DNA of 38,649 bases from Candidatus Eiseniibacteriota bacterium (GTDB taxonomy: Bacteria > Eisenbacteria > RBG-16-71-46), in contig JANYBS010000007.1 of NCBI GenBank assembly GCA_025360715.1, forward strand, positions 1-38,649, given 5' to 3'. Every line of letters starts with the position of its first letter. Positions within the stretch are counted from its first letter, which is position 1. The notes under the pieces are model-generated. The model searched no databases. It was given only the letters and a program-made list of their open reading frames with translations, and had not been told where the DNA came from. The position numbers and the translations under genes were made by a program. Positions 25,644 to 33,817 of the stretch are shown in pieces.

Positions 25644-26510
25644 ATGAGCACGCCCACTTCTGCCTCTGCGCTTCGCACCATTCGCTTTGGCCACAGCCCC
25701 GACGCCGATGACGCCTACATGTTCTATGGCTTCCACACCGGCGAAGCGACGATCGAGGGCTGCCATGTGGAGCACGTGCTCCAGGACATCCAGTCGCTGA
25801 ACGTGCGCGCGATCGAACAGGGCGACCTTGAGATCACCGCCGTCTCGGCGCACGCGTACGCGCACATCGCCGACAAGTACGCGGTGCTCGCGTGCGGCGC
25901 ATCGTTCGGCTGGGGCTACGGTCCGGTCGTCGTGGCGGCGAAGCCGATGCGCATCGAAGACCTCAAGGGTAAGCGCGTCGCGATCCCGGGCCCCATCACC
26001 ACGGCGGCGCTGCTGCTGCGCACCGAGTGCCCCGAGTGCGAGACGGTCGAGGTGATGTTCGACCAGATCCCGCAGGCGGTGCTGAGCGGCCAGGTCGACG
26101 CCGGCGTGATCATCCACGAGAGCCAGCTCACCTATGTGGAAGAGGGCTTGGTGAAGGTGCTCGACTTCGGCGAGTTGTGGAAGGAGCGCGACAACCTGCC
26201 GGTGCCGCTGGGCCTGGACGTGGTGCGCCGCGACTTGGGCCCCGAGCTCATGCGCGCGTGCAGCATCGGCTTTCGAGCCAGCATCGACGCCGCGTTCCAG
26301 CACGAAGACGACGCGATCCGCTACGCGCTGCAGTTCGGCCGCGGCCTCGACATGACGCAGGGCAAGAAGTTCGTGCACATGTACGTGAACGACCTCACGA
26401 TCGATATGGGCGAGCGCGGCCGCAAAGGCATCGCGCTGTTGTACGAACGCGCAGTGGCCGCCGGCGCGATCGCGAAGGCGCCGAGCTTCGACGTGATTCC
26501 GTCGGCCTAG
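25644..26510 (+). CDS. mqnD: 1,4-dihydroxy-6-naphthoate synthase (futalosine menaquinone pathway)
   Basis: This 288-residue protein is of the MqnA/MqnD periplasmic-binding-like fold. It begins with FGHSPDADDAYMFYGF (about 15-30), equivalent to the SPxxxDxxxFxAL signature of MqnD, and has GVIIHESQLTY (154-164), whose His158 matches the catalytic His of MqnD. The GPITTAALLL segment lines the ligand pocket. MqnD converts cyclic dehypoxanthinyl futalosine to 1,4-dihydroxy-6-naphthoate. The window also has mqnC, but not mqnA, mqnB or mqnE. MqnA is the main alternative; the IIHE motif favours MqnD. Start ATG 25644 follows the SRPBCC stop by 8 bases. An open frame to 25584 would overlap that gene. 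Confidence 0.85.
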   Translation: MSTPTSASALRTIRFGHSPDADDAYMFYGFHTGEATIEGCHVEHVLQDIQSLNVRAIEQGDLEITAVSAHAYAHIADKYAVLACGASFGWGYGPVVVAAKPMRIEDLKGKRVAIPGPITTAALLLRTECPECETVEVMFDQIPQAVLSGQVDAGVIIHESQLTYVEEGLVKVLDFGELWKERDNLPVPLGLDVVRRDLGPELMRACSIGFRASIDAAFQHEDDAIRYALQFGRGLDMTQGKKFVHMYVNDLTIDMGERGRKGIALLYERAVAAGAIAKAPSFDVIPSA

Positions 26511-26522
26511 AGTCGCGACGAC

Positions 26523-29138
26523 CTACGGCAGCGTCTGGAAGTACGCCTGTACGCTGCGCGACTCGCGGCTGCGCAGGCTCAGGCAGTCGTGGGTGTTGTC
26601 GGCCACGCGCTGCAACGTGCGGTCGATGCCCGGGATGCCGCGCGCGGGATCCGAGAAGAACTCGGTCACGCGCTTGAGGCGCGATTCATCGCAACCACCG
26701 CCGCCCATCATGGGCAGGAACCGCAGCGCCGGCGGCGGCACGTGCGCAGCGACCGCGGTGTAGTTCGAGGTGAGCCAATTCCACAGCCGCAGGCCCGCGG
26801 CGTCGTCCTTGTTGGCGAAACCCATGAACGGCGTGAACGTCTCGCTCGGCAAGACCTTGTCGGTCAGGATGTAGCTGAGCATGCGCGACTCGAGCGTGGT
26901 GTCGGCGAACGCGCCGAGGGCGCCCAGATACCGCCGGCGCAGCGCTGGTACCGTGGCGGCTTCGAAACGCTTCTGCAGGTCCGCGAACATCGCCGGGTCA
27001 CCCTGTCGCGCCGCCATCTGCAGCACGACGTCGGCGATTCCGGGATCCACGCTGGTGGAATCCATCAGGTAGCGCTTGCCGGCGGTCTGCGCCCACGCGA
27101 GCGTCTTCTCGTCCTCCCCGCGCGTGGCGAGCCACATGATGAGTTGCGGGCGGATCGTGCTCACGATCTCGTCCTCGCCGGGCTTCTTCTCGTAGCCCAC
27201 GCGCTCGAGCGTCGGCGCCAACGTGTGCCGCACGTAGCGCGCGAAAAGTGACTTGGCGCTGTCGGGCACGAACGCCTGACGCACACCGCCGAATTGTTCG
27301 ATCACACTCGATACGACCTGCGGCTCGCTATCGTTGCCGAAGTTCGACAGCGCGGCCAGATAGCCATCGCCATGCACTTCGCCCATGTCGAGCAGCATGT
27401 TCAGGTTGCCTACGAATGACACGCGCTCGGCCGGCGTGAGCCACGCCTTGGCGGTCTGGCCGATGCGCACGAGCATGTCCTGCGGCACGCTCCACGCGTA
27501 GTAGCCCTGGCCGCCAGCGTCGGGGATCACCCAGTCGATCGTGCTGGCGCCCGGCAGCGATACGATCTGGCTGGGCTGTTCGATCAGTGCGCTCGTCGTG
27601 TGAACGCTAGTGCCGTCGGAGTACTTGAACGCCACCGGGATCTTCCAAGTGACGGGGTCCTGGCTCACGCCGAAGTGCGACGCGCGGCTCTGTGTGACCC
27701 GCACGCCGCCGGGCGCGGGGACCACGCGCAGGTACGGCACGCCCGGCTGGTCGGTGAACGTGGCCATGGCGGGCGACACCTTGCGGCCACTGGCTTGATC
27801 GAGCGCGACCCATAGGTCGTTCGCGACCGCGTTGCCGCGCGCGTGAGCTTTCAGGTAGCTCTGCACGCCTTTGCGGAAGACTTCGGGCCCCATCCAGTTC
27901 TCGAACATCGACAGCATGGCGCAGCCCTTGTTGTAGACCAGTCCGACATTCTGCAGGCCCGTACCGCTGCCGCTGATCTTGGAGCGGATCGCCTGCGTGC
28001 TTGGCGTGGCGTCGCTGTTCTTGGTGCGCTGGCCACTGTTCATCTGGTCCAAGCCCGCGCGCAGCTCGGGATGCACCTCGTCGACGATCTTCTGCGCCAT
28101 CCAATCGGCGAACGATTCGTTGAGCCACAGGTCGTCCCACCACGCCATGGTCACGAGGTCGCCGAACCACTGGTGCGCCATCTCATGCGCGTGCACCGAA
28201 TCCAAACGGCGCAGCTGGCCCGGCGTGAGCGTGTTCGGATCCACGAGCAGGATGTCGTCGCGGTACGTGATCGCACCCGGGTTCTCCATGGCGCCATACG
28301 CGAAGTCGGGTACCGCGATCAGGTCGAGCTTGTCGAATGCGTACGGAATGCCGAACCAGCGCTCGAGCGCGTTGAAGAGCGCCGGCGTCTCCTTCACCAC
28401 AGTCCCTGTGAGGCGGCTCTGGCCCTGCACCGTCACGATGCGCGTGGGGATGCGCATGCCGGGGACAGGCGTGAACTCGAGCGGGCCGACGGCCAGCGCC
28501 AACAAGTAGCTGGGCAGTGGCGGCGTCTTGGCGTACTCGATGGTCTTCCAGCCGTCGGCGGTGCCCTCGTGCAGTACGGGCGTGTTGGTCAGGCACTGCT
28601 GCTGCGCGGGCACCTCGAGCGTGAACTGGTAAGGGAACTTGAAGCACGGCTCGTCCCAGCACGGGAACGCCTGACGCGCGTCGGTGTCCTCGAACTGCGT
28701 GAAGAGGTAGCCCTTGTTCTCCTTGACCACGCGATACATGCCCACGGCGCGCGTGCCGTACATGTGCGTGAACGCGATCTCGAGCTTGGCTGCGCCGGTC
28801 TTGAGCGACTTGGCCGCCGTGAGCGTGAGCAAGCCGCTCGGGCCGTTCGCACGCTCCACCGCCACGGTGTCGGCGCCCTGCAGCAGCGTGACGCGAGTGA
28901 GCTTCTGGCCATCGGCGTGCAGGCGGATGACGTTCGTGCTCTTCATGACTTCGAGGTCCACGCGCACTTCGCCCGAGTAGCTGCGCTTATCGGGGTCCAG
29001 TCGCAAGCGGATCGACTGGTAGCGCGGCATGACGTCGAAGCCCAGCCGCTGGTCGGGCGCGTCCTCGGCATACGCGCAAACGGCAACAGCACAGAACAAC
29101 GCGGCCGCCAACGCAGCGCGCAGGAAGCGGGGGATCAT
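26523..29138 (-). CDS. Secreted M1-family aminopeptidase
   Basis: The protein is 871 residues. A signal peptide (MIPRFLRAALAAALFCAVAV to AYA, about 25) precedes an M1 N-terminal beta domain, the exopeptidase motif GAMEN (282-286), and the zinc site HEMAH (318-322) with Glu341 in LNES (HExxH-x18-E). The C-terminal alpha-helical ERAP1-like domain follows (about 540-871). It is closer to the PepN/puromycin-sensitive group than to leukotriene hydrolase. It probably releases N-terminal residues from peptides outside the cytoplasm. GGAGGT lies only 3 bases before the ATG. The frame is open to 29297, but that part would overlap the divergent gene's promoter. It ends 12 bases from the convergent mqnD. 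Confidence 0.93.
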   Translation of the reverse strand: MIPRFLRAALAAALFCAVAVCAYAEDAPDQRLGFDVMPRYQSIRLRLDPDKRSYSGEVRVDLEVMKSTNVIRLHADGQKLTRVTLLQGADTVAVERANGPSGLLTLTAAKSLKTGAAKLEIAFTHMYGTRAVGMYRVVKENKGYLFTQFEDTDARQAFPCWDEPCFKFPYQFTLEVPAQQQCLTNTPVLHEGTADGWKTIEYAKTPPLPSYLLALAVGPLEFTPVPGMRIPTRIVTVQGQSRLTGTVVKETPALFNALERWFGIPYAFDKLDLIAVPDFAYGAMENPGAITYRDDILLVDPNTLTPGQLRRLDSVHAHEMAHQWFGDLVTMAWWDDLWLNESFADWMAQKIVDEVHPELRAGLDQMNSGQRTKNSDATPSTQAIRSKISGSGTGLQNVGLVYNKGCAMLSMFENWMGPEVFRKGVQSYLKAHARGNAVANDLWVALDQASGRKVSPAMATFTDQPGVPYLRVVPAPGGVRVTQSRASHFGVSQDPVTWKIPVAFKYSDGTSVHTTSALIEQPSQIVSLPGASTIDWVIPDAGGQGYYAWSVPQDMLVRIGQTAKAWLTPAERVSFVGNLNMLLDMGEVHGDGYLAALSNFGNDSEPQVVSSVIEQFGGVRQAFVPDSAKSLFARYVRHTLAPTLERVGYEKKPGEDEIVSTIRPQLIMWLATRGEDEKTLAWAQTAGKRYLMDSTSVDPGIADVVLQMAARQGDPAMFADLQKRFEAATVPALRRRYLGALGAFADTTLESRMLSYILTDKVLPSETFTPFMGFANKDDAAGLRLWNWLTSNYTAVAAHVPPPALRFLPMMGGGGCDESRLKRVTEFFSDPARGIPGIDRTLQRVADNTHDCLSLRSRESRSVQAYFQTLP

Positions 29139-29184
29139 GCGACCTCCGGTGAGGATGGGCAGGAACCAAGCCAGACCCGCGGGA

Positions 29185-29215
29185 GGTTGCGCCAGCGCAT
29201 GCGTACTGCGCAACC
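29185..29215. promoter_or_regulatory. Inverted repeat in the M1 / GT-C divergent region (possible operator)
   Basis: GGTTGCGC-N15-GCGCAACC with an inner CGCATGCG palindrome at its centre. It overlaps a weak candidate promoter for the minus-strand M1 gene (TTGGGC 29229-29224, 18 bases, TACGCA 29205-29200) and ends 35 bases before the plus-strand -35 box. This position would suit a regulator of both genes. Confidence 0.45.
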
Positions 29216-29249
29216 CACAGGCGGCCCAACGCGGCAGAAACCGCCACGG

Positions 29250-29278
29250 TTGAGCTTCGGCGCGGCGCCGCGTAGGGT
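29250..29278 (+). promoter_or_regulatory. Promoter placing transcription start on the ATG (leaderless)
   Basis: TTGAGC (29250-29255), 17 bases, TAGGGT (29273-29278), then only 6 bases before ATG 29285. Transcription should start at or within a base or two of the start codon. Confidence 0.65.
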
Positions 29279-29284
29279 GAGGGC

Positions 29285-31018
29285 ATGCGCTCGACAAGGA
29301 TGTCGCTCGGTGACCTGTGGGTCGTGCCTGTTCTCTTGCTGGCCGGAACGTTCCTCTGGATGCTGCACGCGCAGGCGTGGGACCTGGGCGGCCGCTCGCC
29401 GATATTGAATTACGATACGGCCCAATATGCGCTCGCCGCCCGCGAGTTGGCGTGGCACCACCACATGGCCACGCCGTTCGCCTTGCCGATCGAGCTCATC
29501 CGCCAGTCGCAGCCGCCGTGGCCGCTGGCGGCCGTGCAGCCCGGCATGGTGCTCGCCGAGGCACTGGTGCTCAAGCTCGTTCCCGCGCGCGGCGCGATCG
29601 CCGGCTCCGACCCGCGCGCGTGGCTCACGCTGGTGCTGCCGTTCTGCTGCTTCCTGATGATCGCGGGCAGCTTCGCGTTGGCCATGCGCCATCTTTTCGC
29701 GCGATGGTGGCCCGAAGCGCCGGCGTGGGGCTGGCGCGTGGCGGGCTTCACACTGGGCATGATGTTCGTGCTCGACCCCGAGGCTCAGCACTTCGCCGTG
29801 GGCGGCTTCACTGAACTGCCGTTCGTGCTCGGGTTGTTATTCGCATTCCTGGGATTGGCACTCGAGATTCCTTCGCACACGCCGCTGTTCTTCGGCATCG
29901 CGCTGGGCCTGACGGGCTTGTTTCGCGCGAACATGCTGTGGCTCGCGCCCGTGTTCGCGTTGGCCGGCGCCTGGGCGGCGCCGCGGCCGCGCATGCTCCG
30001 CACATTCGCGTTGGTCATGCTCGGTTATCTTGCGATGGCGGCGCCCTGGTGGTTCTACAAATACCGCGCGTTCGGTGATCCTGGCTGGGACCTGACCAAG
30101 TTCGTACTATGGGACGGCGTGGGTGGGCGCACGTGGTTCTCGCTCTATCACGTCACCGAGATGCCGCGGTTGCCGCACGGCGCCGAGGCGCTGGCACTCT
30201 TGAGTGCCAAGGCGCTCAAGAACGCGCCGGCGCTCTTGCTCGACATGCTGCTCGGCCCGCGCGGACTGTGGATCGGCGGCGCCGTGTTCTACCTGGCGGT
30301 GATGCGCCCCGCGCGCCCGCTGGCGGCGGCCGTGGGCGTGGCGCTCATCGCCGCGGGCCTGGGCGTGGCCACGAGCGCGCTCAGCATCCCGTGGCTGCGC
30401 TACCTGTTCCCCACGCGCATCATGCTCGAGCCGATCGGCGCGCTGGCGCTGGCGGCGCTGCTCTGGCGCGTGCCCGTCGAGGCGCTGACGCCGCGTTCGC
30501 GCGGCGTGCTCATCGGCTTCGTGGCGCTGCTCGCGCTCCTGTGGGGCGGATGGTCGAGCGTGCGCGGCATCGCGGAGGCGCGCGCGGCGTCGTACGAGCG
30601 CGGCACACCTGCGTCGACCACGCTCACGGCACTGTCGATCACGCTCAATGACCGCCTCAGTTCGGGCGAAGTGCTGATGAGCAATCTTGGCCCCGCGCTC
30701 GCATGGCAGACCAACCATCCGGTCGTCCACCTGGCGCTCGCACCCACCGACGTGGACGCCTGCCGCCGTCGCATCGACTTCCGCCACATCGTGCTCTGCT
30801 TTCGCGACAGCCAGCACGCCTGGGCGCCATGGAGCGAGGTCGTGGCCACCGCCGGCTACGCGCGCACGCTCACCGAACTGCACGTGAGCGCCGAGCACCG
30901 CTTTCACACGGTCGACGGCTTCACGATCGTGTGGCTCGAACTAGCGCCGATGCCGCCGACGCTGGCGGCGCGGCCGGCGCGGGCCGCACCTTCGCTTGGA
31001 GCGCTCGCGAGCCGCTGA
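29285..31018 (+). CDS. GT-C-type polytopic membrane protein (glycosyltransferase family 39-like)
   Basis: This 577-residue protein has about ten hydrophobic segments over residues 10-430 and a soluble C-terminal domain (about 430-560). After the first transmembrane helix is SPILNYDTAQYALAARELA, which has the acidic residue of the GT-C first loop (ArnT/PMT/GT39 type) and aromatic residues. The C-terminal part (LNDRLSSGEVLMSN, RRIDFRHIVLC) resembles the periplasmic domain of such enzymes. They transfer sugars from polyprenyl-phosphate donors to lipid, glycan or protein. The donor and acceptor here are unknown. With so many secreted proteins nearby, protein or surface-glycan glycosylation is possible (inference). 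Apparently leaderless, with no Shine-Dalgarno. It converges on the YncE-like gene with a 10-base gap. Confidence 0.8.
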   Translation: MRSTRMSLGDLWVVPVLLLAGTFLWMLHAQAWDLGGRSPILNYDTAQYALAARELAWHHHMATPFALPIELIRQSQPPWPLAAVQPGMVLAEALVLKLVPARGAIAGSDPRAWLTLVLPFCCFLMIAGSFALAMRHLFARWWPEAPAWGWRVAGFTLGMMFVLDPEAQHFAVGGFTELPFVLGLLFAFLGLALEIPSHTPLFFGIALGLTGLFRANMLWLAPVFALAGAWAAPRPRMLRTFALVMLGYLAMAAPWWFYKYRAFGDPGWDLTKFVLWDGVGGRTWFSLYHVTEMPRLPHGAEALALLSAKALKNAPALLLDMLLGPRGLWIGGAVFYLAVMRPARPLAAAVGVALIAAGLGVATSALSIPWLRYLFPTRIMLEPIGALALAALLWRVPVEALTPRSRGVLIGFVALLALLWGGWSSVRGIAEARAASYERGTPASTTLTALSITLNDRLSSGEVLMSNLGPALAWQTNHPVVHLALAPTDVDACRRRIDFRHIVLCFRDSQHAWAPWSEVVATAGYARTLTELHVSAEHRFHTVDGFTIVWLELAPMPPTLAARPARAAPSLGALASR

Positions 31019-31028
31019 GTCTGCGCGG

Positions 31029-32078
31029 CTACTTCGTGGGCGCCGAGAGCACGATCACGTGGAATGAGCCCGGCACGATGCTCGGCCACGGATGCGGGCG
31101 CTCTGCCGTGGGCGCGGGCGGCGGGCCGAACTTGGCCGTGCACGTGTAGACATCGTGCGTCTTGGTGTCGACTGCCACGGTGCGCGCACCCTTCTCGGTG
31201 TCAAGCACCTGCGAGACCACGAAGTGCAGCTTGCTGTCCTCGCGCGCGATCACCATGGTGCCGCTGCCGCCGCAACTTGCAAAGGCCATGCGCGTCTCGG
31301 GGTCGAACGCCACGCCGTCGGAGCCTTCGCCGATCGGCAGCGTCTGCAGCAGCTTGCCGGTCGATGCGTCGAGGATGGTCATGAGCTTGTTCTCGCACAC
31401 CGAGAAGATGAGCCCTTCGACCGGATCGTACGCAAGGCCCGAAGGCGTCTCGCCCGGGGCGAGCTTCCAGCGCACGCGCGGCTTCTTGTCCTTGGCGTCA
31501 AAGCCCGCGACCCAGCTGCTGTCCTCGTTGTTCACGAAGATCGCGCCGCGGCCGTCGGCGGCCGCGAACTCCGGCTTGCCTTCCAAGTCGACCGTATTCT
31601 TGTACTCACCCGTCTCGCCGTCGAGACCGACACCATTGCGCGTGGTCGCGTTGAAGCTGTAGACCATGTGCGAGGCCGGCTCGTACACGATCGCGTCGCA
31701 GCCGCGGCCGCCGGTCACCGGCAGGTGCTTGAGCACAGCAAGGGTCTTGAGGTCGAACATGACCATCGACGAATCGCGGCCGCTCGTGGCGAAGCCGTGG
31801 TGGTACGCATGCGCCACCGCCACGCCGTGCGCGCCGTTGATACCGGGCACCGTGCCGATGAGCTTGTGCGTGTCCAGATCCGCCACCTGGATCTCGGAGC
31901 CGTGCGCCACGTACAGGCGGCGGTCCTCGGCATCGGTGAACAGGTAGTCCCAGCCACTGTCGCCCGGCAGGTTGAAGCTGGAAGCCACCTTGTACTTGGG
32001 CGCTTCGGGCTTCTTGTCGGCGGCAACAGCAGGCAGGGCCAGCGCAAGAAGCGCGGCGCAGAGAAGGGATCGGCGCAT
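31029..32078 (-). CDS. YncE-like secreted beta-propeller protein
   Basis: This 349-residue protein has a signal peptide (MRRSLLCAALLALALPAVAA). It then has repeated propeller blades with the YVTN/NHL-type pattern (RRLYVAHGSEIQVADLDTHK, VMFDLKTLAVLKHLPV, MTILDASTGKLLQTLPIG, GVAFDPETRMAFASCGG), about seven in total. YncE-type proteins are periplasmic, and some bind DNA or metabolites. I cannot assign a ligand. There is no outer-membrane anchor. GGAGG 7 bases before ATG 32078 supports the start; the frame open to 32306 is the antisense shadow of the neighbour. It has its own promoter, but read-through from the upstream GSDH pair is possible. Confidence 0.87.
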   Translation of the reverse strand: MRRSLLCAALLALALPAVAADKKPEAPKYKVASSFNLPGDSGWDYLFTDAEDRRLYVAHGSEIQVADLDTHKLIGTVPGINGAHGVAVAHAYHHGFATSGRDSSMVMFDLKTLAVLKHLPVTGGRGCDAIVYEPASHMVYSFNATTRNGVGLDGETGEYKNTVDLEGKPEFAAADGRGAIFVNNEDSSWVAGFDAKDKKPRVRWKLAPGETPSGLAYDPVEGLIFSVCENKLMTILDASTGKLLQTLPIGEGSDGVAFDPETRMAFASCGGSGTMVIAREDSKLHFVVSQVLDTEKGARTVAVDTKTHDVYTCTAKFGPPPAPTAERPHPWPSIVPGSFHVIVLSAPTK

Positions 32079-32124
32079 CAGGGTGCCTCCGGAGCGTGCG
32101 GGATGTCGGGGATTCGTAAGGCGC

Positions 32125-32153
32125 ATGCTGCGGCAGGCACGCGAACGCGTCAA
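32125..32153 (-). promoter_or_regulatory. Candidate promoter of the YncE-like gene
   Basis: On the minus strand, TTGACG (32153-32148), 17 bases, CAGCAT (32130-32125). The -35 box overlaps the stop codon of the gene upstream (32150..33817). The -10 box is poor. Confidence 0.4.
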
Positions 32154-33817
32154 CGCACCACGACGATGCGGCGAATGAGCCGAAGGTTCCCGCAGCCGAC
32201 GCGGGCAAGGTAGAGGCCGGGCGGCGCCATGCGTCCGTGGGCGTCGCGGCCATCCCAGCGCAGCGTACGCTCGCCCGCTGCAGCGTCGGTCGCGGCGGCG
32301 CTCCACGCAAGCCGCCCGGTGGCATCGAAGATCTCGAACGTGACGCGCGCAGGCGTGGGCAGCATGAGCGTCAGCGTCACGCTGCCGTGGCTCGGCAGTG
32401 GCGATGCCGCCGAAAGTCGCAGCGACACTGCGCCCGGCACGACGCTTGCGGCGGGCGCCCAGCGGATGCGGCGCACGTGGTCATCGCCGATGCAGGCCAC
32501 GAGCAGGTCGCCCGTCGCGGGATCCACCACCGAATCCACCGGCCCGTTCATACCGGTCGCCAGCGGGGTGGCGTCGACGAAGTGCTGCAACGCATCGAAG
32601 CGCACGCCGTACATGAAGCCGCGATAGAAATCGCCGATGATCAAGCGCCCTTGCCAGGGTTCGGGAAATGCCGAGTTCACCAGGAACGCGCCCGGCACGA
32701 TGCAGTTGCCACGGACCTGGAATGGCGCGCTGGAATCCGCCGACACGTGGCTGATCGCCAGCACGGGATCGCGCATATCGCCGATGCCGCTGCAGCCGCC
32801 GAACGCCGGTGTGAGCGCCGCGTACGGCGCGCACGCCCGCGCGCCTTCGCGGCACGGCCAGCCGAAGTCGAGGCCGCCCGCCGGCACCACATCGAGCTCT
32901 TCCCACTTCTCCCAGCCCACATCGCCCACGTAGAGCGTGCCGGACTGGCCGCTCGCTGCGCTCACGCCTCCGGTGCCCGGACGCACGGTGAAGCGAAACG
33001 GATTGCGCAATCCGTAGGCCCACACTTTGGAGACCACCGCATCGGGATCGCCATTCCAGAACGGATTGCCCGGCAGGCCGTGGCCAGTGAGCGGATCGAT
33101 GCGCAGGATCTTGCCCGCGGGGCAGTCGAGTTGCTGCGCGCGAAACGCACCGCGGTCCATGGAAGGATCGCTGCGGCCCGCAGCGAACAGGGTGGGATCC
33201 TGGCCGCCGGCATCGACGCGGTCCCAGTGCGCGCCTTCGCCCGCCGAGACGAACAGCGTGCCGTCCTCGCCAAAGCGCAACGCGCCCACGTCGTGCGTGC
33301 CCGACGCGTTCGGGATGCCGCTGTGCCATGACGCGCCCAGCAATACGGTGCGTGTCGCGGGATCGATGCGCGTGGGATCGGACGCGCTCACCTGATAGCG
33401 CACGAGACGGCCGAAATGGACGCTGTCGTCATCGACGCCGTTGGAATCGGGATCGACCGAATACAACAAGAAGATCCGGCGGTCGATCGCGAACGCTGGC
33501 GAGAGTGCCATGCCCAGAAGCCCGCAGTCGCCGTCGATCTCGACTTCGTTCTCGGCGGACCACATGGGTGTGGGCAGTTGTACGCCGTGGTCGATCACCC
33601 ACACGCGGCCGGGCACATCGGCCACCAGCAGCAGCCCGCCCGGCGTGAACGCGAGCGCGACCGGGGCCTCGATGTGGCTGCCGGGGATCGCGTCTTCGAC
33701 GACGAAGCCCTGCGCCGCCTGCGGCGTGCACAGCGGTACGGCCTGAGGAGCAAAAGGCATCGCGGCCGCCGCGCCATGGAGCCACGCAGCGGCCGCGAGA
33801 GTGTGAAGCGCAGACAT
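32150..33817 (-). CDS. Secreted glucose/sorbosone dehydrogenase-like protein with FlgD-like C-terminal domain
   Basis: The protein is 555 residues. Residues about 40-445 match the GSDH/soluble PQQ-dependent glucose dehydrogenase beta-propeller: APVALAFTPGGLLLVAD, GTHDVGALRFGEDG (His175 at the position of the conserved catalytic His), KILRIDP and YGLRNPFRF. The end (about 470-555) is a sorting domain (FEIFDATGRLAW, WDGRDAHG, GLYLARVGCG, IVVVR). It could oxidise sugars with PQQ, but many such homologues lack proven activity. The N-terminus lacks basic residues, so its signal peptide is atypical. The start lies inside GTGATG: ATG 33817 (TGATG with the upstream stop), or GTG 33820. It is a close relative of 33817..36984. 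Confidence 0.85.
   Translation of the reverse strand: MSALHTLAAAAWLHGAAAAMPFAPQAVPLCTPQAAQGFVVEDAIPGSHIEAPVALAFTPGGLLLVADVPGRVWVIDHGVQLPTPMWSAENEVEIDGDCGLLGMALSPAFAIDRRIFLLYSVDPDSNGVDDDSVHFGRLVRYQVSASDPTRIDPATRTVLLGASWHSGIPNASGTHDVGALRFGEDGTLFVSAGEGAHWDRVDAGGQDPTLFAAGRSDPSMDRGAFRAQQLDCPAGKILRIDPLTGHGLPGNPFWNGDPDAVVSKVWAYGLRNPFRFTVRPGTGGVSAASGQSGTLYVGDVGWEKWEELDVVPAGGLDFGWPCREGARACAPYAALTPAFGGCSGIGDMRDPVLAISHVSADSSAPFQVRGNCIVPGAFLVNSAFPEPWQGRLIIGDFYRGFMYGVRFDALQHFVDATPLATGMNGPVDSVVDPATGDLLVACIGDDHVRRIRWAPAASVVPGAVSLRLSAASPLPSHGSVTLTLMLPTPARVTFEIFDATGRLAWSAAATDAAAGERTLRWDGRDAHGRMAPPGLYLARVGCGNLRLIRRIVVVR

Noticed and set aside
27843-29408. 521-residue plus-strand frame opposite the M1 peptidase
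   Set aside because: Antisense to HEMAH/GAMEN-containing M1 gene and crosses the start of the GT-C gene. Composition is shadow-like.
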